Positions 54,634 through 63,135 are shown, numbered from the stretch's first letter. The stretch is DNA of 64,000 nt from Candidatus Acetothermia bacterium (GCA_016201405.1 JACQCZ010000014.1:232631-296630), one strand, 5' to 3'. The notes: generated from the letters alone by a model not told the origin. Made by a program: numbers and translations.

Positions 54634-54986
54634 CTCTAACGCGGTCTGATGGAAGAGTCTTATTTATCATGGCCGCAATTGGAATGTTATCGATCTTTTA
54701 TGGTCTTATCTCAGCAGATCACTCAAATAATCAGAATTTCATGATTCAAGCTGAGAATCAATCCAAACTTCCTCTGATCACAGACCTAAATCGCGCTTCA
54801 TACGCTGAATTGTTAGATATTCCAGGCATTGGACCGACCCTTGCACAACGAATTCTCGAATACAGAATGGCTTATGGGCCATTCTTGAGATGGGAAGAGC
54901 TGGACAAGATTCGTGGAATCGGGCCAACAACCCTCAAAAAGATTCGCGAAACTGCAGGGGTATGCATGGGACCCAATTGCAAATGA
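54630..54986 (+). CDS. comEA: ComEA-like helix-hairpin-helix DNA-binding protein
   Basis: A 118-residue protein with one N-terminal membrane helix (about 11-27) and a C-terminal double helix-hairpin-helix domain: LNRASYAELLDIPGIGPTLA (about 53-72) and LDKIRGIGPTTLKKIRE (about 92-108). This is the core of ComEA, which binds double-stranded DNA on the outer face of the membrane during natural transformation. It ends with two Cys residues (GVCMGPNC). ComEC was not found in the window, so competence is possible but not shown. Confidence 0.85.
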   Translation: MTLTRSDGRVLFIMAAIGMLSIFYGLISADHSNNQNFMIQAENQSKLPLITDLNRASYAELLDIPGIGPTLAQRILEYRMAYGPFLRWEELDKIRGIGPTTLKKIRETAGVCMGPNCK

Positions 54987-55006
54987 CCCGGGAATAGAGA
55001 TGGATT

Positions 55007-55036
55007 TTGCCCTTCCGCGACGAAGGGTGCTATACT
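55007..55036 (+). promoter_or_regulatory. Promoter of the EF-G-like gene
   Basis: TTGCCC (55007-55012), 18-base spacer, TATACT (55031-55036), with a leader of about 60 bases to GTG 55102. Confidence 0.55.
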
Positions 55037-55101
55037 GAGCCCGAAAATTCTACAAATTCATTTCTTGTGACAAAGAACGAAAAGAACTGGAGGGATGTTG
55101 C

Positions 55102-57075
55102 GTGGGAGAGGTCCGCACAATTGGACTGGTAGGACACACAGGGACGGGGAAGACGGCATTGACGAATGCCATCCTCAAGATTGGTGGAGGAAAGAGCTCG
55201 CTGGACAACAGTCCAGAAGCCAAGTCGCGAGGAAGCTCCGTTGATCTCAACGTTGCCACGCTCAAGAAGGGTGACCAGATTCTGAACGTTCTGGACGCAC
55301 CAGGATTTGGAGAGTTTGTTGAGGAGATCTACAAGAGCGTTTGGACTTCAGACACTTCCGTGCTCGTCGTACACGGCGAAAAGGGGATTGAAGTCCAGAC
55401 GGAGATTGCCTGGAACATCATTCAAAAATACGACAGACCCGCTCTCATCCTGGTCAACATGATGGATCATACCAATGCCAACTTTGGCAAAGTGGTATCC
55501 GAGATGCAAGAGAAATTTGGCACTCACATCGCGCCGATTGAATGGCCCATTGTTGAGGGCGGAAAGTTTGTCGGCATCGTGGATGTGATTGACTTGACCT
55601 CTCGCTACTTTGATGGCAAGACAGGCCCCGTGCCTGCATCTTTGCAGGCTGATGTCAAATCGGCACGCGAGGCTCTCGTTGAAGGTCTCTCAGAAGTTGA
55701 CGAAGAGATGCTCGATCATTTTCTGGAGAACCAGGAGATCACACCCGCCGACATCAAGAAAGACATGAAAGAGGGGCTCCATCGCCGCACTGTATTTCCG
55801 GTATTGGCCAGCTCGGCCATCGTTGACAAGTCCATCGAGTTCCTGACTCATCTAGTCCAGACAACTACGCCTGCATTTGGAGATACACACAAGTCGACAA
55901 GCGATTTTGTGGGCATGATCTTTAACGCCGCATCCGATCAATATCTTGGCGCACTCGCCTTTACCAAAATCATGAGCGGCTCTCTCAAAGAGGGAGCAGA
56001 CTTCACCAACGTCAATCACAAACAGGCCGAAAAATCAAAGGAGATTTTGCGAGCTTCCGGAGAGAAGCCCGAAAAGATTACAGAGGCTGGACCCGGCGAG
56101 ATCGTGCTGCTCACAAAGCTTCACGCCTTCGCGTTGGGTGACACACTCTCATCCAAGCCCAATCAAGAGCTTCTATCTTTAGGCTCTCTGCCAACGACCG
56201 TTTTCCCAAGGGCGATTGAGCCACTTTCGGACGCGGATGAAGAAAAGATGAGCACCGCGCTTCGTGAATTGACTAATACCAAGGCGACGCTTCGTGTCTA
56301 TCGTGACGACGTGACCCACGAGATGATCCTCTCTGGGATTGGGGATACCCAGCTTGCGGTCATGGTAGAACGGCTCAAGAATCGGTATGGCACAAACGTG
56401 CGGCTGCTGAAGCCGCGGGTGCCGTACAAAGAGACGGTAACAGCTGTGTCAAAAGCAGATTACAAGCACAAGAAACAGAGCGGTGGCCGTGGCCAATATG
56501 GAGAAGTCCACTTGCGGGTAGAGCCACTTCCACGGGGTCAAGGCTTTGAATTTGCAGATGAGGTCAAGGGTGGCGTCATTCCCAACTCCTTCATCCCGGC
56601 AGTTGAAAAGGGCGTCGTAGAGGCACTACAAACGGGGAAGCATGGCTATCCTCAGACCGATCTCAAAGCTGCAGTCTTCTATGGCAGCTATCATGACGTA
56701 GATTCATCAGAAATCGCTTTCAAGATCGCAGCCTCGCAAGCTTTCAAGATGGCCGTAGAGAGCGCAAAGCCTGTGCTGCTTGAGCCGGTGATGAAAGTGA
56801 CTATTCACACTCCCGTGGAGTTCACGGGGGTTCTGATGAGCAGCCTCTCTGGAAAGCGCTCGCGCATTCATGGCATGGAACAACAGGAGAATCATTGGGA
56901 GCGGATAGAGGCCGAGGCTCCGCTGGCTGAAGTCCAAGATTATGCCCTTGAGCTCAAATCGATCACGCAAGGGCGAGCTACGTTTCAGATGGAATTTTTG
57001 CATTATCAGCCAGTCATGTCCGATAAGCTTACGGATGATCTGCTCAAGCGCGAGCGAAAAGATGGCGCTCACTAA
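55102..57075 (+). CDS. Elongation factor G-like GTPase (EF-G2/FusA2 type) with altered G motifs
   Basis: A 657-residue protein starting at GTG 55102, with GGAGG 8 bases upstream. Domains follow EF-G order: G domain (1-260), domain II (about 275-370), III, IV (SGGRGQYGEVHLRVEP at about 455-470 matches the EF-G domain IV loop) and V. The G motifs differ from true EF-G: G1 is GHTGTGKT rather than AHIDAGKT, G3 is DAPGF (65-69) without the catalytic His, and G4 is NMMD instead of NKxD. The G2 effector loop is poorly conserved. It belongs to the accessory EF-G-like group; whether it moves tRNA or acts elsewhere is not known. Confidence 0.85.
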   Translation: MGEVRTIGLVGHTGTGKTALTNAILKIGGGKSSLDNSPEAKSRGSSVDLNVATLKKGDQILNVLDAPGFGEFVEEIYKSVWTSDTSVLVVHGEKGIEVQTEIAWNIIQKYDRPALILVNMMDHTNANFGKVVSEMQEKFGTHIAPIEWPIVEGGKFVGIVDVIDLTSRYFDGKTGPVPASLQADVKSAREALVEGLSEVDEEMLDHFLENQEITPADIKKDMKEGLHRRTVFPVLASSAIVDKSIEFLTHLVQTTTPAFGDTHKSTSDFVGMIFNAASDQYLGALAFTKIMSGSLKEGADFTNVNHKQAEKSKEILRASGEKPEKITEAGPGEIVLLTKLHAFALGDTLSSKPNQELLSLGSLPTTVFPRAIEPLSDADEEKMSTALRELTNTKATLRVYRDDVTHEMILSGIGDTQLAVMVERLKNRYGTNVRLLKPRVPYKETVTAVSKADYKHKKQSGGRGQYGEVHLRVEPLPRGQGFEFADEVKGGVIPNSFIPAVEKGVVEALQTGKHGYPQTDLKAAVFYGSYHDVDSSEIAFKIAASQAFKMAVESAKPVLLEPVMKVTIHTPVEFTGVLMSSLSGKRSRIHGMEQQENHWERIEAEAPLAEVQDYALELKSITQGRATFQMEFLHYQPVMSDKLTDDLLKRERKDGAH

Positions 57076-57101
57076 ACCCGTTGCTCTTGGCTAACGACTA
57101 G

Positions 57102-57521
57102 ATGAAGACGATCCTTCTGAGAACCAAACGCAGCCGAGAGTTGCTCGATATTACACAGCAGATCGAGAAGGCGATCCGTGAGCTGGCTTTGTCAGCGGGC
57201 CAGACTGCATGTCTGCTCTATGCTCCGCACACAACAGCAGCCATCACGATTCAAGAGACTGCAGACTCGGCAGTCAAAGAGGATCTTCTGGATAAACTTG
57301 CTCATCTCGTTCCGCATTCTCTGGAATACAAACATGTCGAAGGGAATGCCCATGCGCATATCCAATCGAGCTTGATTGGCTGTTCCGTGATAGTCCCTGT
57401 CAAAGATGGAAAGCTCAAGCTGGGAACCTGGCAAGGGATTCTCTTTTGCGAGTTTGATGGCCCGCGAGAGCGGAATATTTGGGTGATTCCGCTGGGCCAA
57501 GCGCCCGTTGCCTCAGTTTAG
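57102..57521 (+). CDS. yjbQ: YjbQ-family thiamin phosphate synthase-like enzyme
   Basis: A 139-residue protein of the UPF0047/YjbQ family. Metal and active-site motifs are present: YAPHTTAAITIQE (about 40-52), EGNAHAHIQSSLIG (about 80-93) and LGTWQGILFCEFDGPRER (about 107-124). Some members show weak thiamin phosphate synthase activity and may serve other phosphate-transfer roles. It lies 26 bases after the EF-G-like gene, so probably in the same transcript, and overlaps the convergent phosphatase gene by 4 bases. Confidence 0.92.
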   Translation: MKTILLRTKRSRELLDITQQIEKAIRELALSAGQTACLLYAPHTTAAITIQETADSAVKEDLLDKLAHLVPHSLEYKHVEGNAHAHIQSSLIGCSVIVPVKDGKLKLGTWQGILFCEFDGPRERNIWVIPLGQAPVASV

Positions 57522-57952
57522 TTAGAGTATTTAGAAATGGTACTGAAAAGCTCTTTGATTTTGGATTCGATCTGATCTCTAGTTTTGCGATAGGCTTCAA
57601 TCGGCTGGTCGAATGGATCCTCTATGCCCCAGTCAGCCGAGACCCCTCGAAAGTTGACCGGGCAGACCTCTTTGTCGGAGCAACCCATCGCGATTACAAC
57701 ATCAAAATCTATCAGCTCTTGCGGATTGATGCCTTTGGATTGCTGCTTCGAGATGTCGATTCCCTTCTCCGCCATTACTTTGATCGCTTCAGGATGAATA
57801 TAGCCCTGAGGGCGAGTTCCGCCGCTCCTGATCTCGGCATTGAGGCCCATTTTTTTTGCGTAATACTTCGCAAAGCCTTCCGCCATCTGACTGCGGCAGG
57901 AGTTCCCGACACAGACGAAGATGATCCTCTTTTTGTTTGGCGCAGCGCTCAT
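57518..57952 (-). CDS. arsC: Low-molecular-weight phosphatase/arsenate reductase-type protein
   Basis: About 144 residues from the ATG at 57952; the longer frame reaching 58078 adds 42 residues and crosses the promoter region. The phosphate-binding loop CVGNSCRSQMAEG (about 12-24) begins with the catalytic CX5R, and DWGIEDPF (about 113-120) supplies the general acid Asp. GCSDKEVCPV (about 97-106) has the extra Cys found in thioredoxin-coupled ArsC, which favours arsenate reductase over tyrosine phosphatase. No other ars genes are near. The start follows a -10 box closely, with no ribosome-binding site, and divides from the Nudix gene. Confidence 0.88.
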   Translation of the reverse strand: MSAAPNKKRIIFVCVGNSCRSQMAEGFAKYYAKKMGLNAEIRSGGTRPQGYIHPEAIKVMAEKGIDISKQQSKGINPQELIDFDVVIAMGCSDKEVCPVNFRGVSADWGIEDPFDQPIEAYRKTRDQIESKIKELFSTISKYSN

Positions 57953-57962
57953 GACATATTGG

Positions 57963-57991
57963 ATTGTAGAGCGAAATTTGCCATGCCTCAA
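57963..57991 (-). promoter_or_regulatory. Promoter of the ArsC-type gene, leaderless type
   Basis: Minus strand TTGAGG (57986-57991), 17-base spacer, TACAAT (57963-57968). The -10 box ends 10 bases before ATG 57952, so the leader is about 3-4 bases. Its -35 box lies inside the divergent Nudix promoter. Confidence 0.55.
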
Positions 57992-58006
57992 TGACGCCGA
58001 TAAGCT
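57978..58006 (+). promoter_or_regulatory. Promoter of the Nudix gene, leaderless type
   Basis: TTGCCA (57978-57983), 17-base spacer, TAAGCT (58001-58006). Only 6 bases separate the -10 box from the ATG at 58013. It overlaps the divergent ArsC promoter. Confidence 0.5.
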
Positions 58007-58012
58007 GATTCT

Positions 58013-58681
58013 ATGAAAGACCCCAGCCACACGAAATATCTCTACATTGAGACCGACGGAATGGTCTATTTGGTTCAAAGAGATGGAAGACTGACGCTGC
58101 CATCTGCTGATGAAGAGCTTTCATTTAGAACAGAGTCAAAGTTTGAGCTGACAGTTAAGGAGCAGGAAGTCCTCTTTTGCAGACCCATTCTTGATCATCA
58201 CCCCAAAGAGTGGTATCACAAAGATCTCATCCCAGGCATGGATTCTGTAGACCCGCTCGTCCGGCTTGCGGTCAACATGACTCATCCGCGCGTCGTTGTG
58301 GAAGCCCTCATTCTGCGCAACGATGAAGTCTTGCTGGTAAAACCAAACCGGGGCTTCAATGAAGGGCAGTGGACACTTCCTGGAGGCTTTGTGTCATACG
58401 GAGAGGCTCCCGAAGAGGCAGTGCTCCGCGAAGTGCAGGAAGAAGTGGGTGTCACCGGCCGCGTAAAAAAGCTGCTAGGGGTCGAGACGTTCGTTGGAAA
58501 GAATTCTTTTTTCACCTGGCACATGTTCTTCTTTGAAGTCGCACTAGAAAATCCAATGCTGGCTGAATTTCATCCTGCTGCAGACGAGATTGAAGAGGTG
58601 CGCTGGTTCAAGCTAAACGAGGGAGTGGACGTGATGCAAGGCATCAAAAAGCTGCGATTGCAAAAATATCTTCCTGTCTAA
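58013..58681 (+). CDS. Nudix hydrolase
   Basis: A 222-residue protein with a complete Nudix box, GGFVSYGEAPEEAVLREVQEEVGV (starting near residue 124), matching GX5EX7REUXEEXGU with all metal-binding Glu residues. An N-terminal domain of ~90 residues of unknown role precedes it and includes a HHPKEWYHKD stretch. Related enzymes cleave nucleoside diphosphates linked to another moiety, such as ADP-ribose or NADH; the substrate is not fixed. It has no ribosome-binding site and starts just after a -10 box. Confidence 0.93.
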   Translation: MKDPSHTKYLYIETDGMVYLVQRDGRLTLPSADEELSFRTESKFELTVKEQEVLFCRPILDHHPKEWYHKDLIPGMDSVDPLVRLAVNMTHPRVVVEALILRNDEVLLVKPNRGFNEGQWTLPGGFVSYGEAPEEAVLREVQEEVGVTGRVKKLLGVETFVGKNSFFTWHMFFFEVALENPMLAEFHPAADEIEEVRWFKLNEGVDVMQGIKKLRLQKYLPV

Positions 58682-58768
58682 CAGGCTTGTCTCTTAGTTT
58701 GACTCCATGTGACATTAGATTGTAACTTGCGCACCGGAAGACTTCTCAACTTTCATTGAGGAGGGGTC

Positions 58769-60592
58769 ATGTCCAAATTGCTATCCAGGCGGAAATTTCT
58801 CTACGGAATGGGGTTAGGAGCCTCGGCTCTGCTTGTCGGTCTTTATGGATCGCTCGTACAGGGGGCTAAAGGAGCCATCACGGGGGGAATCCAAAACCGC
58901 TCGAACGATTACCTTCAGCAAGCTCGGGTCACTCTATTTAATGACGATCTCTCGTTCTTCCGCGAAGTACGATCCAATGACCAGGGCGAATATTCGTTCG
59001 GACATCTGCCCTCTGGCTCATACAAGCTTGGCATCTCGGCCAAGGGCTTCGCCTACGAAGAGACTAAAGTAGAGATGCGAAACTCAAGACAGACTCTGAG
59101 ATTTGTACTGGAACAGGAGACGGAGCAGGGCCGATGGGAAGTAATCGGCGATACGACGCCTGAGAGATTTGGAGGAACGAACTCTGGCGTCCTTATGCCC
59201 GATGGGAGAATCATCTTCTGTCACAACACCATTGATCCCGTGGTCTTTGATCCCGTATCACGAGAGAAGAGCTTTCCAAAACAATCAGCAGAGATGAGCC
59301 ATTCATCAAATAGCATGCAGGGATGCCACAACGTCAGCCACTTGCTCGATGGGCGAGTGCTCTATGTCGGAGGCGGGACTTTGGACAACCAAGGGAATTT
59401 CAGTGCCGGGCAGTCAGCGATCCGGATTGTCAAAGCCTTTGACCCAAAGACTGCACGCTGGGAAGTCTTCCCGCCCATGAACGAAGTGCGCTGGTATCCC
59501 GGCCTGGCCAGGCTGCAAGATGGCGATCTACTGACCTTTGGCGGAGGGCAGCAGCCTGCGAAGCTCCGCACAGCAACTTGTGAAATCTTCTCCCAGGATA
59601 CGAAAGAGTGGAAGAGCACCGACTCCCTCACGGCAGAGGGAGGCTTTGGCCCGACGGCTCTGCTTTATACAGGTGAAGTCTTTGTGAGCTGGTATCCGCC
59701 TCAGCTTTTCAACGTTGAGACTGGCCGCTGGCGCAACACAACGAACTTCAGACAGCCCCGCCGGGGAACCGGTGAGCAAGCAGGCCAATCTGTACTAGGC
59801 TCAGGGGAGCTCCCGCAGCTTGGAGATCATCCAGATCATTCTATTGTGGTCCTTCCTGATGGCCGCGTCGCCGCCATCGGAATCTGGGGTGCTGCGATGG
59901 AGAATGGCGGCTCGATGGTCGAGATCTTTGACCCTGCCTCAGAGCGCTGGTCCTTAGGCGCGAATCCCCAAACAATTCGAGCGCACCCCGAAGTGTTGCA
60001 GTTGCCGGATGGACGCATCTTTGTAGCTGCAGGAGCGCCGCAAGCGGGTGAGAAGGTCTTTACCAACGAATGGGGCTACACCAACGCTGTCGATCTCTAT
60101 GATCCTCTTGCTGACTCCTGGCGCAAAATGTCTCCGATGAAGAATGCCCGCGAGTACCATGCGATCACACTTCTTTTGCCCGACGGGCGAGTGCTGGTCC
60201 ATGCGGGCGCAGGGCGGCCTGCCTTCAATCCCCCTCCATCAGTGAGTGAGGAGATCGAGGCATTCAGCCCTCCCTATCTCTTCCGGGGTCCGAGACCGGA
60301 GATTCACTCGATCTCAGCCACTGATCTAGCGCGGGGAGACTCATTTTCTTTTGAGCTATCATTCCCTGCCCAATTGACCGATGTGAAACTGATCGGCGTC
60401 AATGCGATCACCCATTTTCTTGACGCCGGAATTCCAAGATTGCTTGAGCTTCCATTCTCACAGAGCGAGTCGAAAATATCTGCGCAAATCCCGACTGACT
60501 CTTTAAAAGTAATGGCTGGATATTATCTGCTCTTTGCCATGACCGATGACGTCCCATCGATAGGAAGATTCGTTCGGGTGCGCGCAGACTGA
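58769..60592 (+). CDS. Tat-exported copper-radical oxidase (galactose oxidase/glyoxal oxidase-like)
   Basis: A 607-residue protein. The N-terminus SRRKFLYGMGLGASALLVG is a twin-arginine signal. Residues 36-115 form a carboxypeptidase-regulatory-like beta-sandwich (NDQGEYSFGHLPSGSYKL). Residues 120-505 form a kelch-type seven-bladed propeller, and the last ~100 residues a galactose-oxidase-type C-terminal domain (DUF1929). Residues equivalent to the galactose oxidase active site are all present: Cys186 and Tyr243 (the thioether cross-link), Tyr463 and His464 in REYHAITLLLPDGRV, and His549 in VNAITHFLDA. It likely oxidises an alcohol or aldehyde to give H2O2 outside the membrane. The substrate is unknown. 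It has a GAGGAGG site. Confidence 0.85.
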   Translation: MSKLLSRRKFLYGMGLGASALLVGLYGSLVQGAKGAITGGIQNRSNDYLQQARVTLFNDDLSFFREVRSNDQGEYSFGHLPSGSYKLGISAKGFAYEETKVEMRNSRQTLRFVLEQETEQGRWEVIGDTTPERFGGTNSGVLMPDGRIIFCHNTIDPVVFDPVSREKSFPKQSAEMSHSSNSMQGCHNVSHLLDGRVLYVGGGTLDNQGNFSAGQSAIRIVKAFDPKTARWEVFPPMNEVRWYPGLARLQDGDLLTFGGGQQPAKLRTATCEIFSQDTKEWKSTDSLTAEGGFGPTALLYTGEVFVSWYPPQLFNVETGRWRNTTNFRQPRRGTGEQAGQSVLGSGELPQLGDHPDHSIVVLPDGRVAAIGIWGAAMENGGSMVEIFDPASERWSLGANPQTIRAHPEVLQLPDGRIFVAAGAPQAGEKVFTNEWGYTNAVDLYDPLADSWRKMSPMKNAREYHAITLLLPDGRVLVHAGAGRPAFNPPPSVSEEIEAFSPPYLFRGPRPEIHSISATDLARGDSFSFELSFPAQLTDVKLIGVNAITHFLDAGIPRLLELPFSQSESKISAQIPTDSLKVMAGYYLLFAMTDDVPSIGRFVRVRAD

Positions 60593-60637
60593 ACTGATTT
60601 TGAACGGGCCTCGATCGGCGAATTCACAGCCGTCAAG

Positions 60638-62044
60638 TCAGCTCCATGCCTGCTCAAAAGCGAAGGCCGCATGCAAAAGATTTAGCTCTTGAAAGCGGTC
60701 TCCGATGAGCTGCAAACCAAATGGCAGATGATCTATCTGTCCGGCAGGGATTGAGATCGCACAGAGCTGAGCCAGACTCGCTGGAACCAAAAACTGGTCC
60801 GTCAAATACATTGCCAATGGATCATCGATCTTTTCGCCCAGCTTGAATGCAGGAGTCGGAGAAGTGGGTGTCATGATCACATCGACGCTCTGAAAAGCCC
60901 TTTGAAAATCTTGGGTAATCAGAGCTCGGACGCCTTGGGCCTTCTTGTACCACTCATCGGCATACCCTGCAGAGAGCCCATAGGTGCCCAGCATGATGCG
61001 GCGCTTCACTTCCACGCCAAATCCGGCGTCACGGCTCAATGCATACATAGTGAGAACGGATTCATCGCTCTCGCGGTGGCCAAAGCGTACACCGTCATAG
61101 CGGGCCAAATTGGCGCTTGCTTCGGCTGCCGAAATGAGATAATAGGTCGGGATTGCATATTTGGAGTGGGGCAGAGAGATCTCTTCAAATCTTGCTCCCA
61201 ACTGCTGAAACTGTTCTTGCCACTTCTTGGATAGAGCGCTTGCTTTTCCTGAGAGGGTCTCCACAAACTCCTTGACAATGCCAATTCTGATGCCTTTAAG
61301 TTCAGCTTCAAGCCCTTGCGTGTAATCCACGTTACCTTGAGCTGCTGAGGTCGAATCAGCGGGATCATGACCGGCAACGATGCTCAGCAGCAGAGCCGCG
61401 TCGCGAACATCGCGGGTCAGGGGGCCAATCTGATCGAGCGAAGAGGCATAAGCGACCAGTCCATATCGAGAGACCAGACCATACGTTGGCTTGACCCCAA
61501 CGACGCCACAAAATGCGGCGGGAAGACGAATAGAGCCTCCCGTGTCCGTTCCAAGTGCACAGATCGCAGAAGCCGCAGCCACCGCGGCCGCAGAGCCTCC
61601 GGATGAGCCGCCAGGAACTCGCTCAAGATCGAATGGGTTTTGAGTTGGGAAAAAGCCCGAGTTCTCAGTCGAAGAGCCCATCCCAAACTCATCCAGGTTT
61701 GTCTTTCCCAAAATCGTCGCACCAGCCGCTTTCAGCTTAAGTATTGCTGTGGCATCAAAGGTGGGTCTGAAGTCCCTCAGGAATTGCGAGCCACAGGTAT
61801 TCCTGAAGCCCGTCGTCGAGATCAAATCTTTGACGGCAATGGGGATGCCTTTGAGTGGAAGGTCTTTCGCGCGTTCCGCTTCTTTTAGAAGAGCGTCTGG
61901 ATCAGAAAGCTCCAAATAGGCCCGAACATCGGTCTCTCTCTCTTCAATGGCGCGATAGAGATCGCGTATAATCTCACGGATCGTGATCTCTTTGACAGAT
62001 AAGAGGCGGATTAGCTCGTGCATCGGCTTCTCATTCAGCCCCAT
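60638..62044 (-). CDS. gatA: Aspartyl/glutamyl-tRNA amidotransferase subunit A
   Basis: About 468 residues from ATG 62044. The longer frame to 62191 is ruled out because it crosses the tRNA-Leu gene. Amidase-signature motifs are all present: the catalytic Lys in IPIAVKDLIST (about 71-81), and the GSSGGSAAAVAA and GTDTGGSIRLPAAFCG (about 147-180) carrying the Ser-cis-Ser-Lys triad. It makes Gln-tRNA or Asn-tRNA from misacylated tRNA with GatB and GatC, which are not in this window. It is transcribed from the tRNA-Leu promoter. AAGG precedes the ATG by 10 bases. Confidence 0.95.
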   Translation of the reverse strand: MGLNEKPMHELIRLLSVKEITIREIIRDLYRAIEERETDVRAYLELSDPDALLKEAERAKDLPLKGIPIAVKDLISTTGFRNTCGSQFLRDFRPTFDATAILKLKAAGATILGKTNLDEFGMGSSTENSGFFPTQNPFDLERVPGGSSGGSAAAVAAASAICALGTDTGGSIRLPAAFCGVVGVKPTYGLVSRYGLVAYASSLDQIGPLTRDVRDAALLLSIVAGHDPADSTSAAQGNVDYTQGLEAELKGIRIGIVKEFVETLSGKASALSKKWQEQFQQLGARFEEISLPHSKYAIPTYYLISAAEASANLARYDGVRFGHRESDESVLTMYALSRDAGFGVEVKRRIMLGTYGLSAGYADEWYKKAQGVRALITQDFQRAFQSVDVIMTPTSPTPAFKLGEKIDDPLAMYLTDQFLVPASLAQLCAISIPAGQIDHLPFGLQLIGDRFQELNLLHAAFAFEQAWS

Positions 62045-62072
62045 GACGACCGCCTTCAGTGCCGTGAAATTC

Positions 62073-62158
62073 TGGTACCCAGGGAGGGATTTGAACCCAC
62101 ACGAGCTAGGCTCACAGGCTCCTGAAGCCTGCGCGTCTGCCAATTCCGCCACCTGGGC
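62073..62158 (-). tRNA. tRNA-Leu(CAG)
   Basis: An 86-base class II tRNA on the minus strand with encoded CCA. Acceptor GCCCAGG (5' end at 62158) pairs with CCTGGGT, with discriminator A at 62076 and CCA at 62073-62075. The anticodon stem CAGGC/GCCTG encloses loop TTCAGGA with anticodon CAG (reads CUG). The T-arm GGGTTCAAATCCC is normal. It lies 28 bases upstream of gatA. Confidence 0.95.
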
Positions 62159-62172
62159 AAATGGAGAATCGT

Positions 62173-62201
62173 ATTGTAGAATCCGCCGCATCCTTTGTCA
62201 A
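62173..62201 (-). promoter_or_regulatory. Promoter of tRNA-Leu/gatA
   Basis: Minus strand TTGACA (62196-62201), 17-base spacer, TACAAT (62173-62178). The transcript would start near 62166, just before the tRNA. Confidence 0.7.
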
Positions 62202-62235
62202 GATTCCGGGCTAGACTTGAGAAGGGCCAGCATAA

Positions 62236-63135
62236 ATGAAGGTGAATTCTGAAGATAAGTATTTGCTAATTATCAATCCGGCAGCGGGTCGGGGTCGCAC
62301 CCAAACCCTCTTCCCGTCGATCCAAAAGACTCTTCAAAACGAGCAGATCTCATTTGAGATCTGCTTCACATCAAAACCGCGAGATGCGACAATATTAGCT
62401 AGAGATGGAGTGTCTCGTGGGCGAACTCACATCATCGCTGTTGGAGGGGATGGCACCATTCACGAGGTCGCAAATGGAATTATTGGCACCTCGGCCACTC
62501 TTTGCGCCATCCCCACCGGCAGCGGAAATGACTTTTGTAAAGCCCTTCAGATTCCACTCAATCCGAAGGAGGCAGTTCATGTTTTACTGCGGAATTGCCA
62601 GCGGCTCGTTGATGTCGGCAAATTGGGAGACCGCTATTTTGTCAATGGCTTTGGAATGGGGTTGGACGGCGCGGTCTCTATGAGATTCCGCAAGACCAGA
62701 TGGCTACGCGGGAAAGCCGGCTATCTTCTTGGATCCATCTATGAAGCGCTCACCTACAAGAGTTGTGGGCTTCAGATGACGACTCCAACCGGAAAGCGCA
62801 CTGGAAAGGTCCTGATGAGTGGTGCTTCTAATGGACCGGTACAGGGTGGAGATTTTCGCGTCGCTCCCGACGCTCAACTATCCGATGGGCTGCTCGATTT
62901 CCATTGGATCACGGATATGCCTCCATTGCGTCGGCTGGCTCAGATTCCGAAAGTGCGCAAGGGGACGCATCTTTCGCTACCCGAGGTACTTATTGAAAAG
63001 AGCCAATGGGCCGAGATAGAAGTGCCAGAGCTTATTCCAGCCCATATGGATGGGGAGCCGCTCATTCTTCAGGCTGGAGCTCACAGAATTGAAGTGGTCC
63101 CAAAGGCCCTCCGAGTGATCTGTGCATCGACTTGA
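62236..63135 (+). CDS. Diacylglycerol/lipid kinase family protein (YegS/DagK-like)
   Basis: A 299-residue protein of the DAGK catalytic family. Visible motifs are the opening LLIINPAAGRGRT (about 10-22), the catalytic GGDGTIHEVANGI (about 70-82), IPTGSGNDFCKAL (about 92-104) and MDGEPL near the end (Glu of the second cofactor site). Members phosphorylate diacylglycerol or related lipids such as sphingosine or phosphatidylglycerol. The substrate is not resolved. It is divergent from tRNA-Leu/gatA. Confidence 0.9.
   Translation: MKVNSEDKYLLIINPAAGRGRTQTLFPSIQKTLQNEQISFEICFTSKPRDATILARDGVSRGRTHIIAVGGDGTIHEVANGIIGTSATLCAIPTGSGNDFCKALQIPLNPKEAVHVLLRNCQRLVDVGKLGDRYFVNGFGMGLDGAVSMRFRKTRWLRGKAGYLLGSIYEALTYKSCGLQMTTPTGKRTGKVLMSGASNGPVQGGDFRVAPDAQLSDGLLDFHWITDMPPLRRLAQIPKVRKGTHLSLPEVLIEKSQWAEIEVPELIPAHMDGEPLILQAGAHRIEVVPKALRVICAST

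Noticed and set aside
57953-58078. N-terminal extension of the ArsC-type protein
   Set aside because: The extra 42 residues are not part of the family and cover the divergent promoter region.
62045-62191. N-terminal extension of GatA
   Set aside because: It would translate through the tRNA-Leu gene; the GatA family begins at about the ATG at 62044.
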